The translations under genes were made by a program, and so were the position numbers. A DNA stretch of 64,000 bases from JANQEU01 sp965242805 (GTDB taxonomy: Bacteria > Bacteroidota > Bacteroidia > Cytophagales > Cyclobacteriaceae), in the NCBI GenBank assembly GCA_965242805.1, contig CBDETD010000002.1:1240001-1304000 (forward strand), written 5' to 3'. The notes beneath the pieces were generated by a model, which searched no databases, had not been told where the DNA came from, and saw only the letters and a list, made by a program, of their open reading frames with translations. This document shows positions 41,219-49,722 of the stretch, in pieces. The number at the start of each line of letters is the position of its first letter. The stretch's first letter is position 1.

Positions 41219-43450
41219 ATGACAAAGCAACTCCTCCCTATTTGCGCATTGTTTCTGATGTATTTGTGTGCTTCGTCACAAACTAAAAACAACCAGGAAA
41301 CACACACCTATCAAATCAATAAAACAAGTGAGACAATAACTGTTGATGGTGAATTGGGTGAGGAAGTTTGGGCAGGCATCGAACCATTCGATCAATTCTG
41401 GTATAGCTTCCCTGTAGATGATCGGGCCGTGGAACCTGAATATCAGACTGAGGTTCGAATGACGTATGATGATCGGTTTATTTATGTGGCTGCCATTTGC
41501 TATGGGGATGGCCCTTTTATCATTCCATCCTTAAAAAGGGACAATAATCAATTTTGGAGTGGTGATGTATTCTCGATAGCCATAGATGCAGTTAATGAGA
41601 GGACCAATGGATATGGCTTTGCAACAAATCCCGCCGGAGTACAACATGATACCCAGTTTGGCGCTAATACTGGTACCAGGGGCGGTGGCGGCGGTTCAGG
41701 TTTCAACACTGCCTGGGACAACAAATGGATTGCAAACTCGAAGCAATATCCTGACAAATGGACCACTGAAATGGCCATTCCATTCAAATCCCTGAAATAT
41801 GGTGAGAAGACGACCTGGGGTCTGAATTTTGTTCGAGGAGTTTCCGCAACAAACAGCTGGCATACATGGGCTCCCGTTCCTGTTCAATTTACAGGAGTGG
41901 ATCTTGGTTATACAGGCGCCCTAATCTGGGATGAGACCCCACCAAAGGCAAAAAGTAATGTTTCCGTTATTCCATATGTCCTTGGTTCCGGGTTTAAGGA
42001 CTACGAAGAGAATGAGGACCTCGACCTTAGCCCTGAGATCGGAGTTGATGCAAAGGTTGCGATCACATCCAATTTGACACTCGATCTCACCGTGAATCCT
42101 GATTTTAGTCAGGTGGATGTGGACGAGCAGGTCACCAATCTGACAACTGTGAATATCAGATTTCCGGAAAGGCGTCTCTTTTTCCTTGAGAATACCGACA
42201 TCTTCAGCGAGTTTGGCATCCCTCCTATGCGTCCGTTTTTTAGCCGTAAAATTGGTTTGGATGATGACGGAAATACTATTCCCATTCAATTTGGTGGCAG
42301 GCTGAGCGGAAATATCAATAAAGATCTCAGGATTGGACTGATGAACTTACAAACCGGAAGCACCAATGAATTTCTGGCCCAAAACTACGGAAGCTTTGCA
42401 TTCAATCAGCGAATCATTGGCCGTACTGTTCTCAAAGGCTACTTCCACAACAGGCAAGCCTACGAAGAGAGTGAATTCTCAACCAGTAACTACAACAGAG
42501 TATTAGGTGGTGAAGTTGATTACCGATCTCAATCAGGTGCTTTCCGTGCTAATGCGGGATACGGTCAGTCTTTTGTGAATGGATTGGATGGAGACAATGA
42601 AACCTATCATGCAATATTATCCTACAACAGCCGCAATATTTCTTTCTATACGAACATTATGACCATAGAAGACAACTATGTGTCTGATGTTGGTTTCATT
42701 ACGCTCCAATTCCAGTACGATGCAATCAATGATCAAGAAAATCGCATCGGTTATAATCATAATTTTACCCGGTTCGCCTACATCATCTATCCTGAAAATC
42801 CCAGGATCAACAACCACCGAATTGGATTTAGAAGCGTTTGGGACTGGAGAACTCTGGATAATGATCTCTTTATTGGAAGATTTTCAGGTACATACAATCT
42901 GAATTTTGCCAATACGGCTTCCATCGAAGTAGAAGCTTCACGCGAATATGGTGAGTTGCTTTTCCCTTTTGATTTTACTGACTCGGAACCTTTGCCCACT
43001 GGAGAGTACAACTGGTCCTGGATTGGTGCAGCCTTCGCCTCTGACCGGAGGAATGAGTTTTTTTATACTATTGGATTTCAAGCAGGAGGTTTCTACAATG
43101 GTGAACGAAGACAGTTTCTAGTTGATCTCAATTACAGAGTGCAGCCATGGGGAAACTTTGCCTTGCGTTTTGTCCAAAATGACCTGGATTTTCCCAAACC
43201 ATACGGATCAGAATCTCTTACATTGATTGGCCCCAAGATAGAAATTAACATGTCCCGTAATTTGTTCTGGACGACTTTTCTTCAGTACAATACTCAGCGA
43301 GACAACCTCAACATAAACAGCCGATTCCAGTGGCAGTTCAAACCTCTGTCAAACCTCTTTATCGTTTATACCGACAACTATGCCATTGAGGAGTGGGGGC
43401 CAAAAAATCGGGGTCTGGTTGTGAAACTCAATTATTGGCTGAATCTATAA
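41219..43450 (+). CDS. DUF5916/CBM9-domain outer-membrane protein
   Basis: A 743-residue exported protein. After the signal peptide (LLPICALFLMYLCASSQ), residues 30-230 form a CBM9-like sugar-binding domain: TITVDGELGEEVWAGIEPF, YDDRFIYVAAICYGDG, SGDVFSIAIDAVNERTNGYG, WTTEMAIPFKSLKYG. The remainder is a DUF5916 region with the conserved LDLTVNPDFSQVDVDEQVTN and RFPERRLFFLENTDIF and then repeated amphipathic strands typical of an outer-membrane beta barrel, ending in KLNYWLNL. Such proteins are common in marine Bacteroidota with unknown cargo. The gene is monocistronic with a -7 box ahead of it. Confidence 0.88.
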   Translation: MTKQLLPICALFLMYLCASSQTKNNQETHTYQINKTSETITVDGELGEEVWAGIEPFDQFWYSFPVDDRAVEPEYQTEVRMTYDDRFIYVAAICYGDGPFIIPSLKRDNNQFWSGDVFSIAIDAVNERTNGYGFATNPAGVQHDTQFGANTGTRGGGGGSGFNTAWDNKWIANSKQYPDKWTTEMAIPFKSLKYGEKTTWGLNFVRGVSATNSWHTWAPVPVQFTGVDLGYTGALIWDETPPKAKSNVSVIPYVLGSGFKDYEENEDLDLSPEIGVDAKVAITSNLTLDLTVNPDFSQVDVDEQVTNLTTVNIRFPERRLFFLENTDIFSEFGIPPMRPFFSRKIGLDDDGNTIPIQFGGRLSGNINKDLRIGLMNLQTGSTNEFLAQNYGSFAFNQRIIGRTVLKGYFHNRQAYEESEFSTSNYNRVLGGEVDYRSQSGAFRANAGYGQSFVNGLDGDNETYHAILSYNSRNISFYTNIMTIEDNYVSDVGFITLQFQYDAINDQENRIGYNHNFTRFAYIIYPENPRINNHRIGFRSVWDWRTLDNDLFIGRFSGTYNLNFANTASIEVEASREYGELLFPFDFTDSEPLPTGEYNWSWIGAAFASDRRNEFFYTIGFQAGGFYNGERRQFLVDLNYRVQPWGNFALRFVQNDLDFPKPYGSESLTLIGPKIEINMSRNLFWTTFLQYNTQRDNLNINSRFQWQFKPLSNLFIVYTDNYAIEEWGPKNRGLVVKLNYWLNL

Positions 43451-43527
43451 TTATGTCCATTAAATCAATTCTTTGAGGTCCAGAATTTAATTTATTAGAT
43501 TTATTGATGTCATATTTAAATTCAAAG

Positions 43528-44781
43528 ATGAGTACGGATAGACGTGATTTTATAAAGACAGCTTCTACCGCGCTGGGTATACTTTCTGCTTCTTCATTGT
43601 TTTCAAAATCAATATTCGAAGAATCGCCTATCGCAAAATTTCAAGATAATGAAAGGTACTGGGAATCAATTCGATCTCAGTTTGCAATTCCTACTAATAT
43701 GATAATGGCTAATTCCGCCAATTTATGCTGTGCTCCGGAAGTCGTTAATCGCAGGATTCAACTATTCATTAACGAAATGAATCAGGACGTCTCCTTTCAG
43801 AATAGAGCGATCTTTACAGAAATCAGAAAAAAAGCCCTGAAAAAGCTTTCCAATTACTTGAACGTTGATACATCAGAAATTGGAATCACCCGAAATACAA
43901 CAGAAAGCAATAACATAATTGTCAACGGACTTGAGTTGAAGAAGGGGGATGAGATATTAATTTGGGACCAAAATCATCAAAGTAACCGTGAATCATGGGA
44001 AAACAGAGCCAGACGAGTAGGATTTGAAGTAAGAAGGATCTCCACACCCAAAGACCCGAAATCCAAAGAAGAATTGTTACGAGTTTTTGAAAATGCCACA
44101 TCCGCAAAAACAAGATTAATTTCATTTTCACATATCTCAAATACTACCGGTGTTGCCTTACCTGCGGAAGAAATATGCACCATGGCTAAGTCAAAAGGCA
44201 TTCTTACACTTATTGACGGCGCCCAGGCATTGGGTTTCCTGGATCTTGACATATCCAATATCGGATGTGATTTCTACACCGCCAGTACACACAAATGGCT
44301 CATGGGACCATTAGAAAATGGCATTTTATATGTGAAAAAAGAGCACATAGACAAAATATGGCCGGATAGTATCACCGTGTTTTGGGACAATGATAAAACC
44401 ACCGTGAATGATCGTTTTTGTTCATTAGGTCAACGCAATGAAACTACACCCCCAGCGATCATTGACATAATTGATTTTCATAATACCATTGGCAAGAAAA
44501 ATATAGAGCTTCGAATCCGATCACTGGCTGCTCACCTAAAAGACAATCTCCAAAAATCCATCCCCAATGTCCAATTTATAACACCGATTGATGAGACCCT
44601 AAGTGGTGGAGTGACCATATTTTCCATTCCCGACGTAGATGGTAAAAAGGTATTTGAAGATTTATATACAAACTATCAAATAGCCTGTGCGCCGACCGGA
44701 GGTATACGACTGTCACCAACAATTAGTGCGACTTTGAAAGATATGGACAAAATCGTTGTAGCGATTTCAGAATTGGTCTAG
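43528..44781 (+). CDS. Class V aminotransferase-fold protein with twin-arginine-like leader
   Basis: A 417-residue PLP enzyme of the class V (cysteine desulfurase/isopenicillin N epimerase-like) group. The leader STDRRDFIKTASTALGILSA has an RR-D-F motif, so it is exported folded with its cofactor by the Tat system. The PLP lysine is in STHKWLMGP, with the Asp-x-Ala-Gln pair in LTLIDGAQALGFL and the His in SFSHISNTTG. The ATG at 43528 puts RR in the right place; an ATG at 43507 is also possible. There is no Cys-loop typical of cysteine desulfurases, so a racemase, lyase or epimerase role is more plausible. Substrate unknown. Confidence 0.85.
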   Translation: MSTDRRDFIKTASTALGILSASSLFSKSIFEESPIAKFQDNERYWESIRSQFAIPTNMIMANSANLCCAPEVVNRRIQLFINEMNQDVSFQNRAIFTEIRKKALKKLSNYLNVDTSEIGITRNTTESNNIIVNGLELKKGDEILIWDQNHQSNRESWENRARRVGFEVRRISTPKDPKSKEELLRVFENATSAKTRLISFSHISNTTGVALPAEEICTMAKSKGILTLIDGAQALGFLDLDISNIGCDFYTASTHKWLMGPLENGILYVKKEHIDKIWPDSITVFWDNDKTTVNDRFCSLGQRNETTPPAIIDIIDFHNTIGKKNIELRIRSLAAHLKDNLQKSIPNVQFITPIDETLSGGVTIFSIPDVDGKKVFEDLYTNYQIACAPTGGIRLSPTISATLKDMDKIVVAISELV

Positions 44782-44815
44782 CGTCTTCGGAAGAAGCAAA
44801 CAAGAGCCAATATTA

Positions 44816-45241
44816 TCAATTGATACTTACCAACTCAATGTCGAATACAAGATCTTTACCGGCAAGCTCATGGTTGGCGTCGATTGTAATGGTTTCCTCA
44901 GTGATCGCCGTGATCAAAACAGGGATCTGCTGACCCTGGTCATTTGTAGCAACAAGCTTCTGACCTATTTCAGGTTCGAGCTCAGCAGGAAGATTTGACT
45001 TGGGTACTTGTTGAAGTAATTCAGCATTATAGGGACCATAAGCTTCCGCGGAGGGAATAGTTATAGTCTTCTTTTCATTCAATTCCATACCATCCACCGC
45101 GGTGTCAAATCCCTTGATCATCTGTCCAGCACCTACCGTAAATTCCAATGGAGATCTGCCAACTGAAGAATCGAATACCTCTCCATCCAGAAGTTTTCCA
45201 GTGTAATGGACCTTCACCAAATCATTCTTTTTTGCTTTCAT
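44816..45241 (-). CDS. slyD: FKBP-type peptidyl-prolyl isomerase, SlyD-like
   Basis: A 141-residue cytosolic prolyl isomerase with chaperone activity. The FKBP part reads VKVHYTGKLLDGEVFDSSVG, PLEFTVGAGQMIKGFDTAVD and GMELNEKKTITIPSAEAYG. The inserted flap domain of SlyD follows (YNAELLQQVPKSNLPAELEP through ITEETITIDANHELAGKDLV). The His/Cys-rich metal-binding tail of E. coli SlyD is missing, as in most Bacteroidota members. The ATG at 45241 is used because the 11 extra upstream residues do not fit the fold. Monocistronic; convergent with the aminotransferase gene. Confidence 0.93.
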   Translation of the reverse strand: MKAKKNDLVKVHYTGKLLDGEVFDSSVGRSPLEFTVGAGQMIKGFDTAVDGMELNEKKTITIPSAEAYGPYNAELLQQVPKSNLPAELEPEIGQKLVATNDQGQQIPVLITAITEETITIDANHELAGKDLVFDIELVSIN

Positions 45242-45360
45242 ATGTTCTATCCCTTTCGATTTAAAGACCGGCAAAGGTAGCCAAACATTTGACAGTCGAA
45301 TCCCTAAGGGAAAAATATACGTTTATTTTGAACGTTGGAGTAAATAACTCCCACCATCAT

Positions 45361-47712
45361 ATGGCAGATCTGCATCCGGAAAATTGGCACAGGAACTTAC
45401 GGATATCCGTAATAATCTTATTTATCTATTTTTTTGGGTATCAAGTCAGGGGTGAACCCATCAAATTTCTAGACCTTAATCTCAGCCACGCATTGGCGAA
45501 AGCCAAAAAAGAGCAGAAACTGGTTTTCATCGACTTTTACACCACCTGGTGTAGACCATGTAAGGTCATGGAAATGGATGTTTTCTCTGACGATGACGTG
45601 GGGAATGTACTGAATGAGCAGTACGTGCCGCTCCGTATAAATGCTGACATTGAAAAAGAACTTACACTGAAGCATGATATCCGGGTCTACCCGACGTTGC
45701 TCGTTCTTGATCGAAATGGCAAAACACTTTTCAGAAATGAAGGAGCAATGGATCGGGATAGTTTTTTAAAACTCGCCCGTGACATACCAAACTTAAAAAT
45801 ATTCCAGCACGACTATAATAAAAATGAAAGCAAGTTATCGGCGGTTAAAAATTATGCCTCAGCCCTTCATTGGGTAAATCCTTTGTTAGCCAGGCGCGTT
45901 GTCAAGAAATATATTCAGAATACCTCACCAAAGAAATGGGACAAGGAATATAACTGGGAATTGATCAGAGACTACATTCCTGGAACCGAATTAGCGTTGT
46001 TTAAAAAAATTCTAGCAGAGGAGGATATCTACGATCTTTTCCCTGAAGAATTCAAGCAATTTGCCGAAAATGGAGTTGCAGACATTCTCCAAAAAAGTCT
46101 TGAGCTTAACAATACATATCAACTAAAGCAGTATGAAAACTGTGTCCTGGGATACAAGAATTATTTCCAGAATCCCGACAGTATGGTGCTGGTTGCCAAT
46201 ATGATTTTCGCAAGTGAAAATGATCCGAAAAAGCTACCGGATTTACTTGACAGATACATTAATGAGTATGCCACTGACAAATATCAATCCCTGGCATATT
46301 ATGCACGTTTAATGACAGAAAAATACTTCAACCGGGAGATCCTTGAACAAGCGATCTCCTGGGGCAAGTCTTCCATCCGAATCAAGGAAAATTCAGCGGC
46401 TTTTCTGGCAATAGCACTGGCTCATGAAAAGCTGAACGAATTCAAACAAGCTTATGCATACATGGCATTGGCGGAAGGGATTGCTTCCAATGAAGAGAAA
46501 TTGGAAATAGAACCACACCTGGAGCGGATCTATTCGAAATTATCTTATGAACTGCACGATGGAGTGAATACAGTCCGTAACAGGAAGGCAACTGAGGACG
46601 GTAGATTTACGCTTGGAGCTGGAAGTCAACGATTGATGTATGGCTATCCGGTACCAACTTCTACCTCCCATTTCATCATCAACATTGATGGACATTTAGC
46701 TAGTAATAGTCCCAAGCTTGCAAATAAGGGATTACATTATCTTACTGGACATCTTACTTATGAAGGTGATGGAATGACTCCGCAGGTGAAGATCTCATTC
46801 GATTTTCAGGGAACAATCATAACTCAAACACTCACCCCGGTTGACAAGGATTTTCAGGAAATCGAAGCTGGATTTGCTCAATATTATATGGTTAAATATG
46901 AATTCCAGAATCAAACAAGGCAATTCAAAAAGATAGGCCTGGGGGTTCTTTTTGATACCATGATCGATGACAATGATTATTGTGTAATTTCAGCAGACGG
47001 CCATATGGTTGATAAAGAATGGGGATTCACAGCTAACCAAATGCCACGGGAACTTCTATTCTACAGAACACCAGGTGATACGTCGGATATGATGGGAACG
47101 GCCATATTAAAGGGATTCAAAGCAACTCGACCCGATAAAATGGTGATTGGAAGATGGCCTGTACTCCATGAAGTCACATGGGAACTCAAACCGCAAAAAG
47201 TTAAATATGGAGACAGTGCGTATTTCCTTAAATGGGAAAACCGTAATATTAGACCTGGCGGTAAGTTGGATTTTGTGACTTATTATGGTTTGCCGGCTCA
47301 TAAGAAACCTGCGCTCAAGCTAATCGTAGAGGACAATACCTACCTTACGATGAGGGAGAATATCTACTTCGACCATGAAAGCTCCAAACTTGATCTAAAC
47401 GCAAAAATGAAGATTGGAGATCTCGTCAACAATGACAAAATAGAAATACTGGGAGTTCTTCTCAATGGCTACACTGACATTATCGGAGGCAATAACTTCA
47501 ACTTCACCCTCAGTGAAAAAAGAATAAAAAATGTAGGGAATATTTTTACGGCCTATAATATTCCGTATGTGCCAAAACCATATGGTCTCGAAATGGCTGA
47601 TAGAAACTCATATAACATCGAATATGGCAATTCATGGGACCGCCGGGTTGAAATAGTGATCTACTACAAGGTAAAAAACCAGGCAGAACTGGTCCTTTCT
47701 TCCATAGAATAA
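45361..47712 (+). CDS. Thioredoxin-TPR-OmpA fusion protein of the envelope
   Basis: A 783-residue protein with a signal anchor (LRISVIILFIYFFGYQVRG). Residues 40-145 are a thioredoxin domain with the active site W63-C64-R-P-C67 (FYTTWCRPCKVMEMDVF) and cis-proline region IRVYPTLLVLDRNG. Residues 150-410 are helical and TPR-like. Residues 420-650 form a beta-rich segment with LGVLFDTMIDDNDYCVI, a pattern I have seen in large secreted proteins of unknown role. From about residue 665 there is an OmpA C-terminal peptidoglycan-binding domain: IYFDHESSKLDLNAKMKIGD, GYTDIIGGNNFNFTLSEKRI, DRRVEIVIYY. The combination suggests a redox protein tethered to the cell wall. The function is unknown. Confidence 0.82.
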   Translation: MADLHPENWHRNLRISVIILFIYFFGYQVRGEPIKFLDLNLSHALAKAKKEQKLVFIDFYTTWCRPCKVMEMDVFSDDDVGNVLNEQYVPLRINADIEKELTLKHDIRVYPTLLVLDRNGKTLFRNEGAMDRDSFLKLARDIPNLKIFQHDYNKNESKLSAVKNYASALHWVNPLLARRVVKKYIQNTSPKKWDKEYNWELIRDYIPGTELALFKKILAEEDIYDLFPEEFKQFAENGVADILQKSLELNNTYQLKQYENCVLGYKNYFQNPDSMVLVANMIFASENDPKKLPDLLDRYINEYATDKYQSLAYYARLMTEKYFNREILEQAISWGKSSIRIKENSAAFLAIALAHEKLNEFKQAYAYMALAEGIASNEEKLEIEPHLERIYSKLSYELHDGVNTVRNRKATEDGRFTLGAGSQRLMYGYPVPTSTSHFIINIDGHLASNSPKLANKGLHYLTGHLTYEGDGMTPQVKISFDFQGTIITQTLTPVDKDFQEIEAGFAQYYMVKYEFQNQTRQFKKIGLGVLFDTMIDDNDYCVISADGHMVDKEWGFTANQMPRELLFYRTPGDTSDMMGTAILKGFKATRPDKMVIGRWPVLHEVTWELKPQKVKYGDSAYFLKWENRNIRPGGKLDFVTYYGLPAHKKPALKLIVEDNTYLTMRENIYFDHESSKLDLNAKMKIGDLVNNDKIEILGVLLNGYTDIIGGNNFNFTLSEKRIKNVGNIFTAYNIPYVPKPYGLEMADRNSYNIEYGNSWDRRVEIVIYYKVKNQAELVLSSIE

Positions 47713-47808
47713 TCTTCAAACTATATTTCAAGATTAGATCCCTATTCCAACACAGTAAGTTCATTTTTCGTAAAGTATTTCATATCTTATAAAATTGTTT
47801 TAAACACC

Positions 47809-48081
47809 ATGCCATCTGTAAGTTTTACAAATAATTTGAAACGATTTTATCCGGACTTAGCGACGCTAAATGTAGATAGCAGAAGTATCCCTGAAATTCT
47901 TGAACAAATAGATTCGAGGCACCCGGGCATCAAAGATTACATCCTTGATGAGCAAGGTCGGTTAAGAAAGCATGTGAATATTTTTATTGGGAACGATCTA
48001 ATTAGAGACAGGGACAACTTATCTGACATTGTTGACGACAAAGATGAGATCTACATAATGCAAGCATTATCCGGAGGCTAA
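47809..48081 (+). CDS. MoaD/ThiS-like sulfur-carrier protein
   Basis: A 90-residue beta-grasp protein ending in the GG dipeptide (QALSGG) that is adenylated and thiocarboxylated in MoaD, ThiS and related sulfur carriers. Other landmarks are VSFTNNLKRFYPDL, SIPEILEQIDSRHPGIKDYI and HVNIFIGNDLIRDRDNLSD. No activating E1-like enzyme or MoaE gene is nearby, so its target is unknown. It starts the unit that continues 10 bases later with the Asp-box propeller gene, a pairing I recognise from other bacterial genomes. Confidence 0.87.
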   Translation: MPSVSFTNNLKRFYPDLATLNVDSRSIPEILEQIDSRHPGIKDYILDEQGRLRKHVNIFIGNDLIRDRDNLSDIVDDKDEIYIMQALSGG

Positions 48082-48091
48082 TACCACCACA

Positions 48092-49183
48092 ATGAATAAT
48101 GCAAAAAACCTTCTCCTCGGCACCAGAAAAGGACTTATCCAATATCAAAAAAATGGATCGAGCTGGATCCATTCAAAAACAGATTTCTTAGGGATACCGG
48201 TTTCGTTGACATTTGTTGATAGTCGGACCGATACGTGGTGGGCTTGTTTGGACCATGGGCATTGGGGTGTTAAGCTTCATCGATCCGTAGACATGGGAAA
48301 GACATGGGAAGAAGTAGAAGCTCCAAAATTTGAAGAAGGATATGAGGTCAAAGAGGGAGTTCCTGCTAATGTCAGCTACATCTGGGCAATGACGCATGGA
48401 GGTGATGATAATCCTGGTACATTATTTACTGGAACAGACCCAGGGGCTCTCTTCAAATCAACTGACAATGGGGATTCCTGGCAGCTGGTAGAAAGTTTGT
48501 GGGATCACCCCACACGCAAGGACCAGTGGTTTGGTGGGGGTCGTGACAACCCGGGAATTCACTCAATTGTTGTTGATCCCAGAGATTCCGACCATATACA
48601 AGTGGGAATTAGCGTTGCAGGAGTATTTAAGAGCGTCGATGGTGGTAAATCATGGAATCCTTCCAACAAAGGTCTGTCCGCAGATTTTCTTCCGGATCCC
48701 AATTCCGAAGTAGGACAGGATCCCCACTTGCTGATTAGAGCTCCATCCAATCCTGAAGTTTTATGGCAACAAAATCATTGCGGAATTTTTGTTTCAAGGG
48801 ATGATTCTAAAAACTGGACAAAGGTGAGTCAGGATAAAGAAGTGGGACCAGCAGATTTTGGTTTTGCCATTGCTGTTCATGAACAAAAGGCCAATATGGC
48901 ATGGGTAGCCCCGGGGATAAGCGATGAGGTTCGAATTGCCGTTGACCAGGCATTATGTATTTGCAGGACAGATGATTACGGTGAGACATGGACCGAATTA
49001 AGAAATGGTCTCCCTCAGGAAAACTGCTTTGATATAGTTTATCGACATGCCATGGACATCTCGGGTGATTCCCTTGTATTTGGAACAACTACAGGTAATG
49101 CATTTTATAGTGATGATCTTGGCGAATCCTGGAAAAGACTCTCATCAGAGCTTCCAATGATCTATTCAGTCGAGATTTTTTAA
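48092..49183 (+). CDS. Asp-box beta-propeller protein (sialidase/HCF136-like)
   Basis: A 363-residue cytosolic beta-propeller without signal peptide. Six Asp-box repeats can be read: SVDMGKTWEE, STDNGDSWQL, SVDGGKSWNP, SRDDSKNWTK, TDDYGETWTE and SDDLGESWKR. These occur in sialidases and in the photosystem assembly factor HCF136. The catalytic Arg triad and Tyr/Glu pair of sialidases are not evident, and the cytosolic location argues against sialidase activity. It is cotranscribed with a MoaD-like protein, so a role in a sulfur-carrier process is possible. Its end overlaps the convergent Rieske gene by 4 bases. Confidence 0.83.
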   Translation: MNNAKNLLLGTRKGLIQYQKNGSSWIHSKTDFLGIPVSLTFVDSRTDTWWACLDHGHWGVKLHRSVDMGKTWEEVEAPKFEEGYEVKEGVPANVSYIWAMTHGGDDNPGTLFTGTDPGALFKSTDNGDSWQLVESLWDHPTRKDQWFGGGRDNPGIHSIVVDPRDSDHIQVGISVAGVFKSVDGGKSWNPSNKGLSADFLPDPNSEVGQDPHLLIRAPSNPEVLWQQNHCGIFVSRDDSKNWTKVSQDKEVGPADFGFAIAVHEQKANMAWVAPGISDEVRIAVDQALCICRTDDYGETWTELRNGLPQENCFDIVYRHAMDISGDSLVFGTTTGNAFYSDDLGESWKRLSSELPMIYSVEIF

Positions 49184-49590
49184 GATACAAAGACAATGTC
49201 CCCTTCGACTCTAACAGTTTTTTCTGTCAGGTTTCGTGTTGCGGGTCCTTCTATCACTGTTCCATCATTGGAAAATTTTGAACCGTGACATCTACATAGA
49301 AAATCCCCTTGCGTGAGTGTCCAATCATCTGTACAACGAGCATGAGGGCAGACGCTTGAAAAAGCCCTGATTTCACCATCTACGTTGATCAATAATAAAT
49401 CTTCATTCGGATGTTTGGTCCAACCTCCCTCATCTTTTAGAAAAGTAAAAACTCCATCATTAATACTGAATTGTATGCCTTCGGGTTCAGGGTCACCTCC
49501 ATCATCGCTACCACAACTTTGTAAGGTATAACCAAGCGATGCCAGAATCGCTGCCGCACTTGATTTTCTTATGAATTCTCTTTTGTCCAT
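49180..49590 (-). CDS. Rieske 2Fe-2S lipoprotein with Tat-like leader
   Basis: A 136-residue exported iron-sulfur protein. The leader KREFIRKSSAAAILASLGY is Tat-like although it has KR rather than RR, and a lipid Cys at residue 26 (TLQSCGSDD) follows. The cluster ligands are C81 and H83 (SVCPHARCTDD) and C99 and H102 (FLCRCHGSKF). C86 and C101 can form the disulfide typical of high-potential Rieske proteins. There is no cytochrome b or oxygenase partner in the window, so its electron donor and acceptor are unknown; single Rieske lipoproteins like this are common in Bacteroidota. Confidence 0.92.
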   Translation of the reverse strand: MDKREFIRKSSAAAILASLGYTLQSCGSDDGGDPEPEGIQFSINDGVFTFLKDEGGWTKHPNEDLLLINVDGEIRAFSSVCPHARCTDDWTLTQGDFLCRCHGSKFSNDGTVIEGPATRNLTEKTVRVEGDIVFVS

Positions 49591-49638
49591 TTTCTTTAAG
49601 TTATAAGGTCAAATGAAAGGATACTTGACCCAACATAA

Positions 49639-49660
49639 GTTCAGAATTATAATATTGAAC
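49639..49660. promoter_or_regulatory. Imperfect 22-base palindrome in the Rieske/AraC intergenic region
   Basis: GTTCA and TGAAC arms flank a central ATTATAAT palindrome, giving dyad symmetry over 22 bases with two mismatched positions per arm. It lies 48 bases ahead of the Rieske ATG and 62 ahead of the AraC ATG, so it is a possible operator for the AraC-type regulator. Function inferred only. Confidence 0.33.
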
Positions 49661-49722
49661 TTTTTAGGGATATCAATTTCCCAGATGTTTAGTACTGAAA
49701 ACCAAAGTCCACATACAACCTG

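Noticed and set aside
41219..43450. DUF5916 protein considered as a TonB-dependent receptor
   Set aside because: There is no plug domain or TonB box; the CBM9-like front and DUF5916 motifs explain the protein better.
48092..49183. Asp-box protein considered as a sialidase
   Set aside because: It has no signal peptide, and the catalytic Arg triad and Tyr/Glu pair are not visible.
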